Of a stretch of DNA of 64,000 nucleotides, positions 11,322 through 22,960 are shown piece by piece (positions within the stretch are counted from its first letter, which is position 1; every line of letters starts with the position of its first letter). The DNA is taken from contig VXAI01000019.1 in NCBI GenBank assembly GCA_013399305.1, positions 3,890,708 through 3,954,707 on the forward strand, read 5' to 3'. Origin of the DNA: Rostratula benghalensis (lineage: Eukaryota > Chordata > Aves > Charadriiformes > Rostratulidae). The notes under the pieces were generated by a model. It was not told where the DNA came from. It made no database searches and worked only from the letters and a program-made list of their open reading frames with translations. Position numbers and translations under genes: made by a program.

Positions 11322-14300
11322 ACGTGGGTTTACAACTACTTCTGCAGAAAATCTTCGTGGTAATATTGAAATAAAATTCTTCCAACATGTTTTTTTAGGG
11401 AGGAGGAGTGGCTACAGTTTGCATGTGTATTAAGAGTTCTTACTGTGGTAACTGTTTTCGTGTCTGGGAAACATAAAGCAAAAAGGAACCAATAGAGCTA
11501 TTTTTTCAGAAGGAATTACAAAATCACCATAACATAAGGACAGGCATAGAAAAGCACAGAAGGAATAAACGTAATTATCAATAACTTTGAATCTTTCAAA
11601 TTCATATATTGTTTAAGATGGGTAAAATGCCAGACGTAGAGATCCTTCTCTGTTCAGAGCCTAAGTAGTCCTCAGGTGAAAACTGGAGTACCAGTCCTTA
11701 TTGCACATACAGAAAATACCTGTCTTTCAGATCAAACTTAGGACTGCTGATAGAGTTCTTCTTTGAGGAATATTGAGTTCTTCATGGACAAGTGCCCTTC
11801 GCCTTTGGCACAGTCTAGAGTTAGAGTTAAGGTCGAGAGGCCAAGAAAGTCCAGACCTACAGCACAAGCGGGTCTGAAAATAACTAGGCAAAATCAACTG
11901 AGGGCAGGAAAATTGTCTCCCTGGAGATTTTTTCCTCAGTGGAAGGGCTGTTGTGTCCAAGGCACTGCCTAAGGTTGGTGCTGGGACAAAATTGAAAATC
12001 CAGAACCTCAGCTGGAGATGGACAAGGACTGCCCAGGTCTCTCACACAAATTGTTGTTACAGACAAAAGGAAACTCAGGATGCATATGGAGCTAGGAATC
12101 CATTGTTAGTCTAATTAATTGTATAACAGTCTTATAGTCCAAATTTTCTAGGTAATACAAAATAACTTCATTAGTAATGAAGCTAATTCTAATATCTGCC
12201 TCTTTTATATATATATTTATATATCTGCCCATCCATCCAGTGTCCCTCTGGCTCTAAAGGCTGACAGTTTCAATCTTCCTCAAGAAGAATTGGAGTAGGG
12301 ATGTAGTAACAGTTTTCCATTTATTCTTTTACATTGCAGAAATCACAACTCGTATTCAAAATGAGGGCTGCTGCCTTTCATTTTCCTTAGGGAAAAAAAC
12401 AACCTACAGACAATTTTAATATGATAGCTCAGACTGTTTCCCACTGCATTAATTCAATTTGACAAAATGTGGAGAAATATTTAAACATTTTTGTTGGGAT
12501 CCTCTTATATTTCCCATTAAGATTATCTCTGCAGTTTCTGCTGTAATGATCACCCAATACACATATGCACCATAAACGCAAGACTTCTTGCAGGGGAAAG
12601 TGAGAGATTCAACTTAACATTTGAAAAAAAGGTTATTTCCAAGGGTGATCTTGTGCAAAATTATCCCTTGGGAGGGCAGTAATTGGAAGCTCAGCTCTAT
12701 GAGCTTTCCTTATATTCAGATATCTCCTCATTTCCAATGTTCACTGTAAGAGCTGGTGTGTAACAGTGGGAAGAGAGTTTTGAGAACCATCATACTGCTG
12801 CGTGGAGCCCTTTGTCTCATGTGGAGTAATCTTTAATGTAGAACGTACAGAACGAATAATATTTTACTAATTCCAAGCCTCAGTATCTGAACTCACCTTG
12901 GGTACTTTATGAAAAACTTATAACACAGAGAATGTTTTGAAGTGCACTTTGAAAACATCACAGCTTGCATTGGGTTGGCACGGCAAGGTTTTGGTAGTGT
13001 GTGTGCTGCACGGAATGTTTTCTCATTATCCTCTTCAGATTTTGGTTGGCCATAAGATAAATTAAATTGGCCATGAGTTAAATTAAATATTAAATTAAAT
13101 AAGTTAAATCTTGCATCACTTCAGCCTTGAGAAGAGTATTAATTTTCATGATGAAAGATATATTAAAACACTTAAATTCCTCATGCATATCTTTTTGTGG
13201 GTGAACTCGTACTTCTGGAAAATAAAATTTGGAATTTCTGAGTTGACAGCTTACTGTCAAGGAGTCAAGAAGTGTGCACATCCCTCAAATGACTGCGTAC
13301 ACTCCAACACCAAAACATACGTCCCAATACCAAACAAAAAACCTTTGCCTCTTAGTAAGAGACCAAAAGCAATTAAGTAGAAGACATCTAAGAAAAACAA
13401 TAGGAGACTTCAAAAGCAATATTACTGTTTTGTCTGCCTACAATTACAAGGACTTTGAAGACAGAGCAGCGAAACTTCACACTTCTTATTTCATGGAGAC
13501 AAGTGGAGAATACTATTTCTGTAATGCTATGGAAATGCTTATTTACACAGTAACACTTTTGAATATGAGAATCTGACTTCGGCTACAGCAGGATGTATTT
13601 CCCTACCGTTTAATTTTTCCAGAAAGATAAACTTAAAAGAGCTTGGCACAATAAAATTTTATAGGATTAAAGTTTAGCTGCCTTTTCTTTTTTTTTTCCA
13701 CCACAGAGTTGGAAAACATAAAGTACACAATCTTTTTTTATATCTAGCTTGTTGGAGGGAAACAGGCAGGGACCAGTTAAAGAATAAAATGAGCTCCCCA
13801 GGGCTATGTAACAACATCCTTAAAAACAAAAAAGAAGTAACACTCACAAAACCTTGAGAACAAATCAAAACATGCAACAAGCGAGTAAAAGATTTACATA
13901 CTGAATTAAAAGGGAAAAAACGAAAATGTTCCCGTGTTCCAATGTACTTTTTTTGGCAGATGTAATCTTTTGTAATGATTCTGCTTTCAATAGCACAAAA
14001 AATAGCATAAAATGGAATAAGTATGCTGTCTTTTCTCCTTTCTCTCTTTTTCCCTATCTTTTATTATTCTCTATGCCTAAAATCAAATCATCTGATATTG
14101 TTATTTCAACATCATTTTAACATTTAGCTTTGTCTTCAGTTTTTGGCCTTTGGTTCAGTTCTCATCCTTTTCTCCTTCACGCTTTTCATCAGTGAAATCT
14201 CATACAGTTGCACTTCTACACTTTTGTTTCAACAGAAGATTTCTTTTTTTTTTTCTTTTTAGTCCTGGCTGGAAAATGAGGGTCCAGCTTGCATCCCTTA

Positions 14301-15520
14301 TTTCTTTAATAATGAATCATGCCACTGGGTAAAAAAAATTGGTTAGTAGTGTAGGAACTACTTCTTGCTGTTTTGCACCCTGAAAATACAGAAACAAAGA
14401 GTTCACATGGCTATGCCTTAACTATGGGGAGATTTGTAATTATGTGCCCAGTTCAACACATGGAGCTCTCAACTTACCTGAATGCCAGTCTTCAGCTCAA
14501 GTTGCCCAGGCAAGTGGGCGTACTGGGCGTACTGGGGTAGCCATGGGGTAGAGATTTATAGAGGTTTTTTCTTTCCATGTCTCAGATCATATGATGGAGA
14601 AAATTTCACCACACTTCTGCCCAAGTGACTGAGTTGTAGTAGCTCCCTGGAGCATGTAATTTTTCTAGATGCAATGAGCTGCCATCAGTCACTGCAACAA
14701 CTCTTCCTTTCCAAGGCAGTGCAGAGCAGACCCTACAAGGATGAAAAATTCAACAGAGTATATTTCATAACATCTGGGTGTAATGTGGTAAGCTGTGCTT
14801 GCAAGAAACCTCTGTACATGTGAAAAACACCACTGACGTACCAAGAATGGCTCTAATAAACACAAAGTTCACTGCCTTTTTGATTATAAAGCACAAACAG
14901 CTACAGACAATCATTTTGGCTGTGGACTCTCCTTTTATTACAGCACTTGAGTATATGATTGGATCTAGCATCTTGTGCCCTTGTAGGTAAAGACTCAAGT
15001 GGATGCACAGATTTGTTTCTTCAAGACTGAAGGTGGCAATGCTTTTATATAGAGAATTCCCAGTAGTGGCTCAAAAAAGCAATAGAACCTCTAATGCTTG
15101 GTGGGCTGGAGGAAGGAGTGAAATTATGGAATGAAAGTAGTAAATGTGGAAGTACCAAAGTGCCAGAGGCACCATTGGAACCTGTGGTCTCCAGAAGCTG
15201 TAGTGCAGACACAGAGTAGAGGCAATCCTTTCCCCACCCCTCTTGAGAGTAACTCCAAGTGATAGTGTCATCAGGTTTTCCTTGAAACCTTACTCCATGG
15301 GGTTTCCTCTTTGCTACGCTGTTAAGTTACTCTAAGGGAATAACACAGGATTGCTAGTTATGTGGGTATGAGCTAGCAGAACCAGCAGCGGGCAGAACAT
15401 CGGTAAATAACTAAAAAGAAAGAAAGTAGACGACTGATTTCTTGCAGCAGCCGCAGATCACATGTATGTATATATATTTGAGTGGAAAATGAAGGCTCTT
15501 TTGCTTGCACAAAGGCCTGT
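11322..15520. other. Unique interval, no gene
   Basis: No gene or clear interspersed repeat. A weak resemblance to the edge of a bird LTR (TTGGCACGGCAAGGTTTTGG) lies near 12975-12994 but is too short to call. A 21-bp tandem duplication is at 13046-13087, an A/C-rich stretch at about 13277-13345, T-rich tracts at about 13687-13698 and 14243-14260, and a short GGGCGTACT doublet near 14516-14533. Open frames at 13111-13576 (+) and elsewhere have no recognisable product. Confidence 0.5.
13046..13087 (+). repeat. 21-bp tandem duplication
   Basis: TTGGCCATAAGATAAATTAAA at 13046-13066 is followed by a second copy, TTGGCCATGAGTTAAATTAAA, at 13067-13087, two bases different. A further AAATTAAAT-rich tail follows to about 13108. 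Confidence 0.85.
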
Positions 15521-18500
15521 AGAAAAAAAAAAAAAAAAAGCAACCATATCCCATTAGCACAGTGAAGAAAATTCAAAATTTTGAAGTTCCAAGGAAAGTG
15601 GTTAAATTCAGTGGTTGTTCATTTTCTTAGTGCCCTACATGTCCCTCGCCCTTTGCTGGTTTTCACGCAAAGTGCTGCCCCAGCCCCGAAGCCACCACAA
15701 CTGCTGACTAAAAATGTTTGCTGAGCTGCCAGACTGGGTCAGTTACAGACCAGCCACTGCTGCAGCCTTTCATCTCTCCCCCACCAGCAGAGAACAAAAC
15801 ACCCAACTCTCCTTGGAAAATATTTGCCCTGGAGCTAAGACCACAACCAAAAGGAGGAGACCATAAGTATTGTTGGATACAAAAGCTGAAACAACACAAC
15901 TCGTTGCAAGTCTCTGTAGGTCAGAATTTCTAATAACTTGTACCACATGCTTATGAGTTCATGGTACTTTCATTATCATAAATATTTCTGTTATAAAATT
16001 GTTTGGAGTGATTACACTTCTTTGCCTGGATGCATCTGGCTGTATAAGTACCATACATCATCTTCTGTGGCCGAGTTGCCCTTTTGCCTTGCACCTCAGG
16101 ACAGACAGAAGCTTATTGAAGATACAAGGGAATGAATATTCACAACTGAAAAGGACATTTCCCACGTACAGTGGGGCAAGCAAGAGGAAGAAACCCATAA
16201 AACAGGGAGTCAGTAGCCCTGTTTGTAAATTGGGACATTCATGAGGAAAGGGGATTTGCTTGCCAGGCCCCAAAGTTGAAAAAAACAGATTTATTTTTTT
16301 TTTCCTAAGAAACCAGAGAACACTGGGAGTACCTTAGTCAGCTGAAAATATTAGGATTACAGAGCAAACCTGTAAGAAATATGCTCCCTAGGAACACTGG
16401 AAATGGGCAGGTTAGATTTACTGTCAGACCTGTTAATTTGATCTGTCTCACCTGGGTATTCTCAGGTTTTTTAGGTTTGGTTTTGTTTGGTTTTTCTTTT
16501 TTTACTTGAGTTATTTTGTTTACTTCAGAATTTTGTATTCCCTTGAAAAACTTTCCTCACCTCATGGAAATGTGTTTTGCCTCCGTGCTCCAGCCAGCTC
16601 AGGGCCCTCTTACAAAAGGGCTCAATCGACTCAGACATTTCCAGGAGTTTATGCTGGGTATGGAATGCTCTTACTCTTTCCTTAAATTAACTCTATTTAA
16701 CATATTGCTTTTGTTATGGTGTTTGGGGCACACTTCTCTCAGCAGAATTGGGCACACATTAAATCTATTGTTTGAAAGGAGAAAGCAATCAGCTCTCTGC
16801 AATACGTACCTGCCATAGGCTTACAAATGGTGCTTTTGACTGAAAATACATTTCCTTGCTCAGAAGACATATTTGTTATCAATAGAAATCAGACAATTTC
16901 TGCATGAAGTCATTCTCCCACACGCTTCCTGCAAATAATCATCGTGGCAGCCCTGCTCAGAACTGAAATTGTTGGCTTTCAAGTCTCCAGGGAGCTGCAA
17001 AATATTTTCTCTGTCTTCAACCATAGAAATCTGTTGAGTTTTTCCATGTAGATAAAATCCTTCCATAGGAATTATCAATGATCCACTTGCACATCTGTTG
17101 CAGGGGGAAGAAATAACACTCAGTGGCACATGTAGGTAGGTACCTGTTGGATTTGCATCAAATCAAGATGAATTGTCTGAAACTTTTACCCTGGACTACC
17201 ACCTACCTGCCCTTTACCTACCACCACAGGTTGGGTGGTGAGAAAGCTGGTGACCAAAGCTAGAGCTGTCCTCATGTCAGGAATTCAAACATGGGAACTG
17301 TGTCACCTTTCCAATCCCTGATATCAATCATCTGCCATGGAGAAGGTGTGCTGCCAGATCCGGTTCTTGTCTTCAGTGGGCTGGGACAATCAGAAGTTAT
17401 CGGCCTCCTTTGCCCCCACACCTCATTCACTAACATGCTTGTACAGCTATTCATCTACTTCATCAGTAGAGGTGGTGAAATTTTATATAGACCTCTAATT
17501 AGTCAACTTGAGGCTAAAAATTTAAGAAAAGTTATGGCTTCCATTTCACATTCTCTAGGGGCCTGAGAAGTACAGTATCTGTTTCAGCTGATTTTCTGGA
17601 TTTACCTAGGACAACTAGAAGCCCTGTGCTCGTGAGCTATTAGAAAGGAAAGGATGGAGGAACTACTAATAAGTCGTGTCTAAGAATTGTCTGGTTTTCT
17701 CAAGTTAGGTCCCAAGGAAGTTTGTTAGAAAGCATGAAGTATATTAGAAGTTCAAACTTTGGCTGAAAACCTGTAAATGCTAATCAGCCAGCACCATGAC
17801 ATCTGTTGCAGCGCCAGCAACTAGAGAACACCTGAGCTTGAAGAGAATGGGCAGCTGTTAAACCACATTTGGTTTTAATATAAATTAAAATAGGCAGCCT
17901 TCAAGAGAGAGGAGGTAGCAATTAGTTGTGATCCCCTGTCCCTCCTGTACACAATGTCACATAGATACACTATTTCCATCACATGTATAGAGCTGAATTA
18001 CAGGCTGCATTAATTATGGTGGCTGACCACTTATGCTAATCTGTGCTTTTTCTTTCACAAAGTAGCTTTTGTGACTTTCCACAACCAACCTGAATGCAAA
18101 ATTATTTGCAAGGAGCAATATTCTGAAAGGTCACCTGCCTAAAGATAATGACAGCACAATCAGAAGGCAAACACTTACCTATCCCTTACTTAAAGCTAAA
18201 TTCTGCAAGGCACAAACTTATCCTCCAGGACAGATATTTTTTTCTTCCAAATTTAGATTACCTTGTAAACGTATATTCTCAAAAAAACCCCCTCAAAACG
18301 GAAACCAATGCAATTTAGCTCATTATTTCTGAAAGGTAGCTTTTATAGATCAGATTGTCACAAAATCCTTACCCCTTTCTGTAGACATGAAAGGAACCCT
18401 CACCAACACTGAGTATCATTAGTAGCCTCCCCTAACAACAACAACAACAACAACAAGTCATTAATTATATCCTTATTTTAGTTCAGAAAAATAATATGAA

Positions 18501-20520
18501 ATTATTTATGTAAAACATAAACAAAAAAAAATGCAAAGCAGCATTTATGTGGGGGTCATGATCAAAGAGCTCATCACATTATGAATTTAAAATTAAGACC
18601 ACAAATAGAGAGACTCAGCCTGTGAGGCAAAGGGAGGTTGAGAGGACGGTGCCACAAGCAGAATTCAAGAAAGAAAAAATATCCGATCAAGTCCTTCTGG
18701 AGCCTGTGTTAGTGACATTAGTGCCCTGTCCCAGGTAAATTTATAACCAGGGAGTAACTGAGTTGCAGTGGTGTAAATGAGATTAGAATGAGCTCCCAGA
18801 AAACTTAATACAGCCAAGTGAATTACAATGTGACTCGCCTGTGGTGATAGTGGCTGGCTAATACCCTCTCTCTCCTTACTCACTGAGTCAAGTCTAATTA
18901 TTAGCTTACACTTCAAGCTAAAAAAAAGGGGGTTTGTTTCAGCCCTTCTTTAGCTCAATACTTAAATTTTGCTTTAGAAATACCTTTGAGATATTTGAGA
19001 ACAAAATTGTGGAAAGTCAAAATGGGAGTCAAAATAGATTCAATTTATGGTATGCCAATATTCAGACTAGAGTTTGGCAACATTACTTTGTCTTACAAAT
19101 ATACTATTTCTGTTTAGTAAGATAAGATATGTAAGAGTAATGAAAATTCTGCTTTTAGAGATACTATTTTCCGATCTCCTTAATATGTAAACCCACATCA
19201 GTTATCATCTGAGGAAGTTTGTGTCTGTGTCACTGTTTAGAAATCAGTTGACTTGAAAAATTTGGTAAAATGAGACTTCTTTGATGTCTCCAAGTCCTTG
19301 AAAGCCCAGAAAGACTAAACCTGCAGCTTAACTACAGGCTAGATTGTAGGGTACTTAGATAAAAGGTTAACTTTGGTAAGAAAGTTGTACCTTTAAGTGC
19401 ACCACTACCCTGTAGATTCCACAATAATGCTGGTCTTTGCAAATGCAGTTTTGTAGTCAGTGTGGAGTGGACAGTGGTGCCCAGTGAAAATGGAGATGCA
19501 GAAGGCAAGGAGACTTGTCATGCTTCAAATACTACCAAAGAAAATGTGGAGAGACAGAAAGTTCTTGGAGCAGAGTTGGGAACCCCGATCTTTCCTCTCC
19601 CACATCAGCATCCCTCCACTAGATGATATAGGCTTTCATGTTCATTCTCTTTCCAATTCAATGATCTAAAAAAAAGAAAGATAATCTTCCAGTCACTATG
19701 CAGGAAAAGGCAGATTAACTTCAAAAGGTAAGCAAATCCATGGCTCCCACAGAGCAAGTGAGTGGCCAGCCACAGAGCAGTTGGAGAAAAGGCCACAAGG
19801 AGGGTTACCCATGGCAGGTTCATTCTACAGAACCAACTGTGGACTCATATGCAGAGCACATATCTTCGACTAATTATCTCTGATGTACAAGAGGCAGGGT
19901 AAATCCGTGTCTGGATTGTGACAGGATTTAGCTACAATCTGGATACCAGTCTGCTTGGCCCTTTTTGTTTTTTTAAAAATAACATCTCTTAACAGTCATC
20001 TGTTTTGTTGCAGAAGGTTGATGGGAACTATTTCAAACAGGGATAAAGCCCCTCTTAGGTCCAGAAGAGAGATCTGGCTGCTGCAGAGCGAGAGAACCTG
20101 CCTTCTTCAGAATTTTAAATTAGTGAAGTCAAATTAAATTGTGTACTTTGAAGTACTAAACATTGCTATGTCATGTAGGGGGCCTAAATAATGGTTGTCA
20201 TCACCTCTGAGTGGTGGAAATTACCACTAATCTTAAAAAGAGTGAACTGCCTTGGGACAAATTCGGGAATTTTCATTATATGGTATTACTATCATTCTAT
20301 TCTAACATTCTCAGATGGCACCACATTTTGTTCCTGCAGGAATTATACACTGTGAAAGACTCCACATGTGAGCAGGGAATCTGAGCAAAGAGCTTCTGCA
20401 GCAGGGAGTTTGCCCATATAACTCCAAATTCACCTTTTGTAAACTATAAAAGTTTCATAAGACACATTTCAGCCCGTTTTTCTGAATGGTAGTACTTCTT
20501 TGGAGGGAGTTACTGTAGAC
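15521..20520. other. Unique interval, no gene
   Basis: Starts with an A run (15522-15539). A G/T-only stretch is at about 16465-16500 and an AAC trinucleotide repeat at 18433-18456. No CR1 or LTR sequence recognised. The segment 18600-18900, including a region around 18770-18830, reads as unique mixed-composition DNA. The open frames present are short and unrecognised. Confidence 0.5.
18433..18456 (+). repeat. AAC trinucleotide microsatellite
   Basis: About eight uninterrupted AAC units. Confidence 0.9.
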
Positions 20521-20547
20521 TTTTTTTTTTTAAAAAAAAAAAAAAAA
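20521..20547. repeat. T11-A16 self-complementary tract
   Basis: Eleven T followed directly by sixteen A, an almost perfect palindrome of homopolymers. Confidence 0.95.
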
Positions 20548-20875
20548 CAAAACGGTGTTGGTCTCACACCTCATTTTTTGTGAGTGATGAGATAAACAGT
20601 ATGTCTGCTGACAACACTTCAGGTAACACTAGTATCACTTGCCTGGTAATGCGTTTGGGTCAAATGGAGCTTGAACCAAAGGATATCAAAGGAATCTTCC
20701 ATTGCCTCTGATTCAAAGCCCTGTGCAAAATACCATGCAAGCTTTATTTTCTTTTCAGTTGCCTTCTGTTATACTGGATAATATCTGCATGCTAACATTT
20801 GTTAACAGTTATTTTAGCTATAGATAATTCAGTTTATGTAGTATTTGCTGTGCATATTTCTTATAATGACTCTCT

Positions 20876-20952
20876 GCCCTGCCTAATATATTATATAATC
20901 TATATAGTGTATAAAATATAGTATATATTTATTATAATTAGCCCTGCCTAAT
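20876..20952 (+). repeat. AT-rich block flanked by 12-bp direct repeats
   Basis: GCCCTGCCTAAT occurs at 20876-20887 and again at 20941-20952, enclosing 53 bases almost entirely of A and T (TATATA-rich). Confidence 0.85.
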
Positions 20953-21269
20953 TTGGTATTTCATACTTTGATATACCTTGACACTATTGCATACACTGAA
21001 CATTTTTCCAGGATAAAAATAGCCAACAATGCAACAGAAAAAAATGCTTGTATCAAGACTGAGAAGGACACCTGAAGCTGGTGTCAAACAGCTTCCAGTT
21101 TACAGTGACACAGACATGCTCTGTGCTTATCTCAAGACATTTAAAAATTTGAAGGAAAAAAAAAAATATTAAAGAACTGCTTAAATTAAACTGCTCATGA
21201 AGAGAAGACAAAACACTATTTAATACTATTTCATATTACTGATTTTCAGAAGCCTACAGATTTCGATGC

Positions 21270-21720
21270 TGTGTTCACATCAAACTCCACAACTGGGAGC
21301 ACATTATTCCCAGCAGTGAACCGGGATTTATCTGCATCTCAATTTATGTATCTTCTGCATTCAGGCTTTGCTGATGCAAATATCCCACTCTGTGCAGAGT
21401 GTCAGATTGTCTTTTAAAACACAGCAATGACCACAACCTTATGACTATTACTTACTCAGTAAAATTCCTTTCAATAAACCAAGGCTCACGTCACAAACTC
21501 ATAGCGCTGACACTACATTAGCAGGCAGGGCGAAGGGAGAATGTGAAAGCCATGGACCTGCCTTGCATTCTGAGAGGTGATTTCTGCCATCTAGAACAAA
21601 TAGAGAACGAAGAGGAGAAGTTTGCTCTGCCGCTGTCAAGGCAGGGAATGAATTAATCTGGTATTCTGTCTCAATCTGTCACATTTCTCAGGCACCTAAA
21701 TTACTCTCAGTAGTTTAGAA
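21270..21720. promoter_or_regulatory. Candidate conserved non-coding element
   Basis: About 450 bases of balanced, non-repetitive sequence in an AT-rich setting. It holds a perfect POU octamer, ATGCAAAT, at 21374-21381 within TTGCTGATGCAAATATC. No cross-species alignment was possible, so conservation is only inferred from texture. Confidence 0.2.
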
Positions 21721-22439
21721 ATTATCAGGGGGAAAAAAAAAAAAGGAACCACGCTTTTCTCAGAAGTCCTCTGATTTTTCATTGGCTTATTATATGATGA
21801 AACAGGCACTGACTCAACACATTAAAAATGTTTGTCTGAGTCTTTAAAACCAACGCGAAGCAAGAGAAACAACTAATCCTGAACAGTCTCTACAGTGGTA
21901 TAGAGTCATTCTATCTCCATCTGTCAGGGATTTGGGGTGGATTTGGTATTCACACAGAGGCAATCTAAAACCCAGTCTAAATTACCACGCCACTTACAGA
22001 CAACATTCAACTTTGAAACTAAGGAACAACTTCTTGCCAAAATAAATTCTCAATGGAATCTTACAGAGCAAGTATGAGCTTCGAGCAGCCAAAAAGAGAA
22101 GGTCACTTTCCTACAACTCCAATAGGTTCTACTTACTCTCTGTCCTCCTCCATCTGCACCCTGAGCTAATTAATACTGCCCCAGATGCCAGACTGCTCTT
22201 CCAATTTCTCTGAAGAGTTCATATACTGCTGCTGAAAGAAAAAGAAAAAAAAATTGGCATTCCTAAATGAGAGAAGAGTATTAAAAAACATCTGTCTAAG
22301 CCTTTATGGTTTTGTTCTGAACAATTTAACAAAGACCACACTGAGTGGAAAGGAGACACTGGGTTTTTGAATGCTTACACTTTTGTGTAAGAACCATAGA
22401 GAACTTTGTACCTGCTGTGTACCTTTAATCTGCTTTGGG

Positions 22440-22960
22440 TTCTCACTTCCCCCCAGTTAATTATTTGGGCAGCAACAAATCATTCGAGTGTGGTTTTTGC
22501 TACCAGGTAATTACCACCTTATAATTAAATAACTTTTCAAAATGGTTTAGTCCCTTTGGCTTTGCATCATTTGTAATTGAATCCACAGCACTGAACTAAG
22601 TTATTTCCCAAAGGCCTTAGAGTCAATGGGACAAAGAGCTTGTACATCTCAAAGCTGGATACAAGGCTGAGAATATATTTCCACAGGTTTATCTTTCTGC
22701 TGGCTTCCAGCCTTTCTGGCTCCTAACCAGCGCTGCCAGTGATGACTTTGGTGACTTAGTTTTGCCAGGTAACGACTGCATCAGTAAAATCCTTGCAAGC
22801 AGCTAAACCTGCTGAGGATTAAGCTATCCATCAAGTGAGCTGTCAAGATCATTCTTCCTCTTCATCGATAAACCTTGAACGAGTACATTATTCTGTCACT
22901 GATCAACGCTACAATCTGATGGTGTCTGATCAGCCTGGACTCTGTCTTGAAGAGCAGTCA
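22440..22960. promoter_or_regulatory. Candidate conserved non-coding element
   Basis: Non-repetitive sequence holding the 10-bp palindrome GGTAATTACC at 22506-22515 and a second TAATTA core at 22522-22527, then TGCATCATTTGTAATTGAAT at about 22564-22583. Clustered TAATTA cores are the sites bound by many homeodomain proteins. Regulatory function is an inference; no expression or conservation data were available. Confidence 0.22.

Noticed and set aside
12970..13015. Similarity to the edge of a bird LTR (TTGGCACGGCAAGGTTTTGG)
   Set aside because: Under 50 bases and no second landmark of the LTR nearby.
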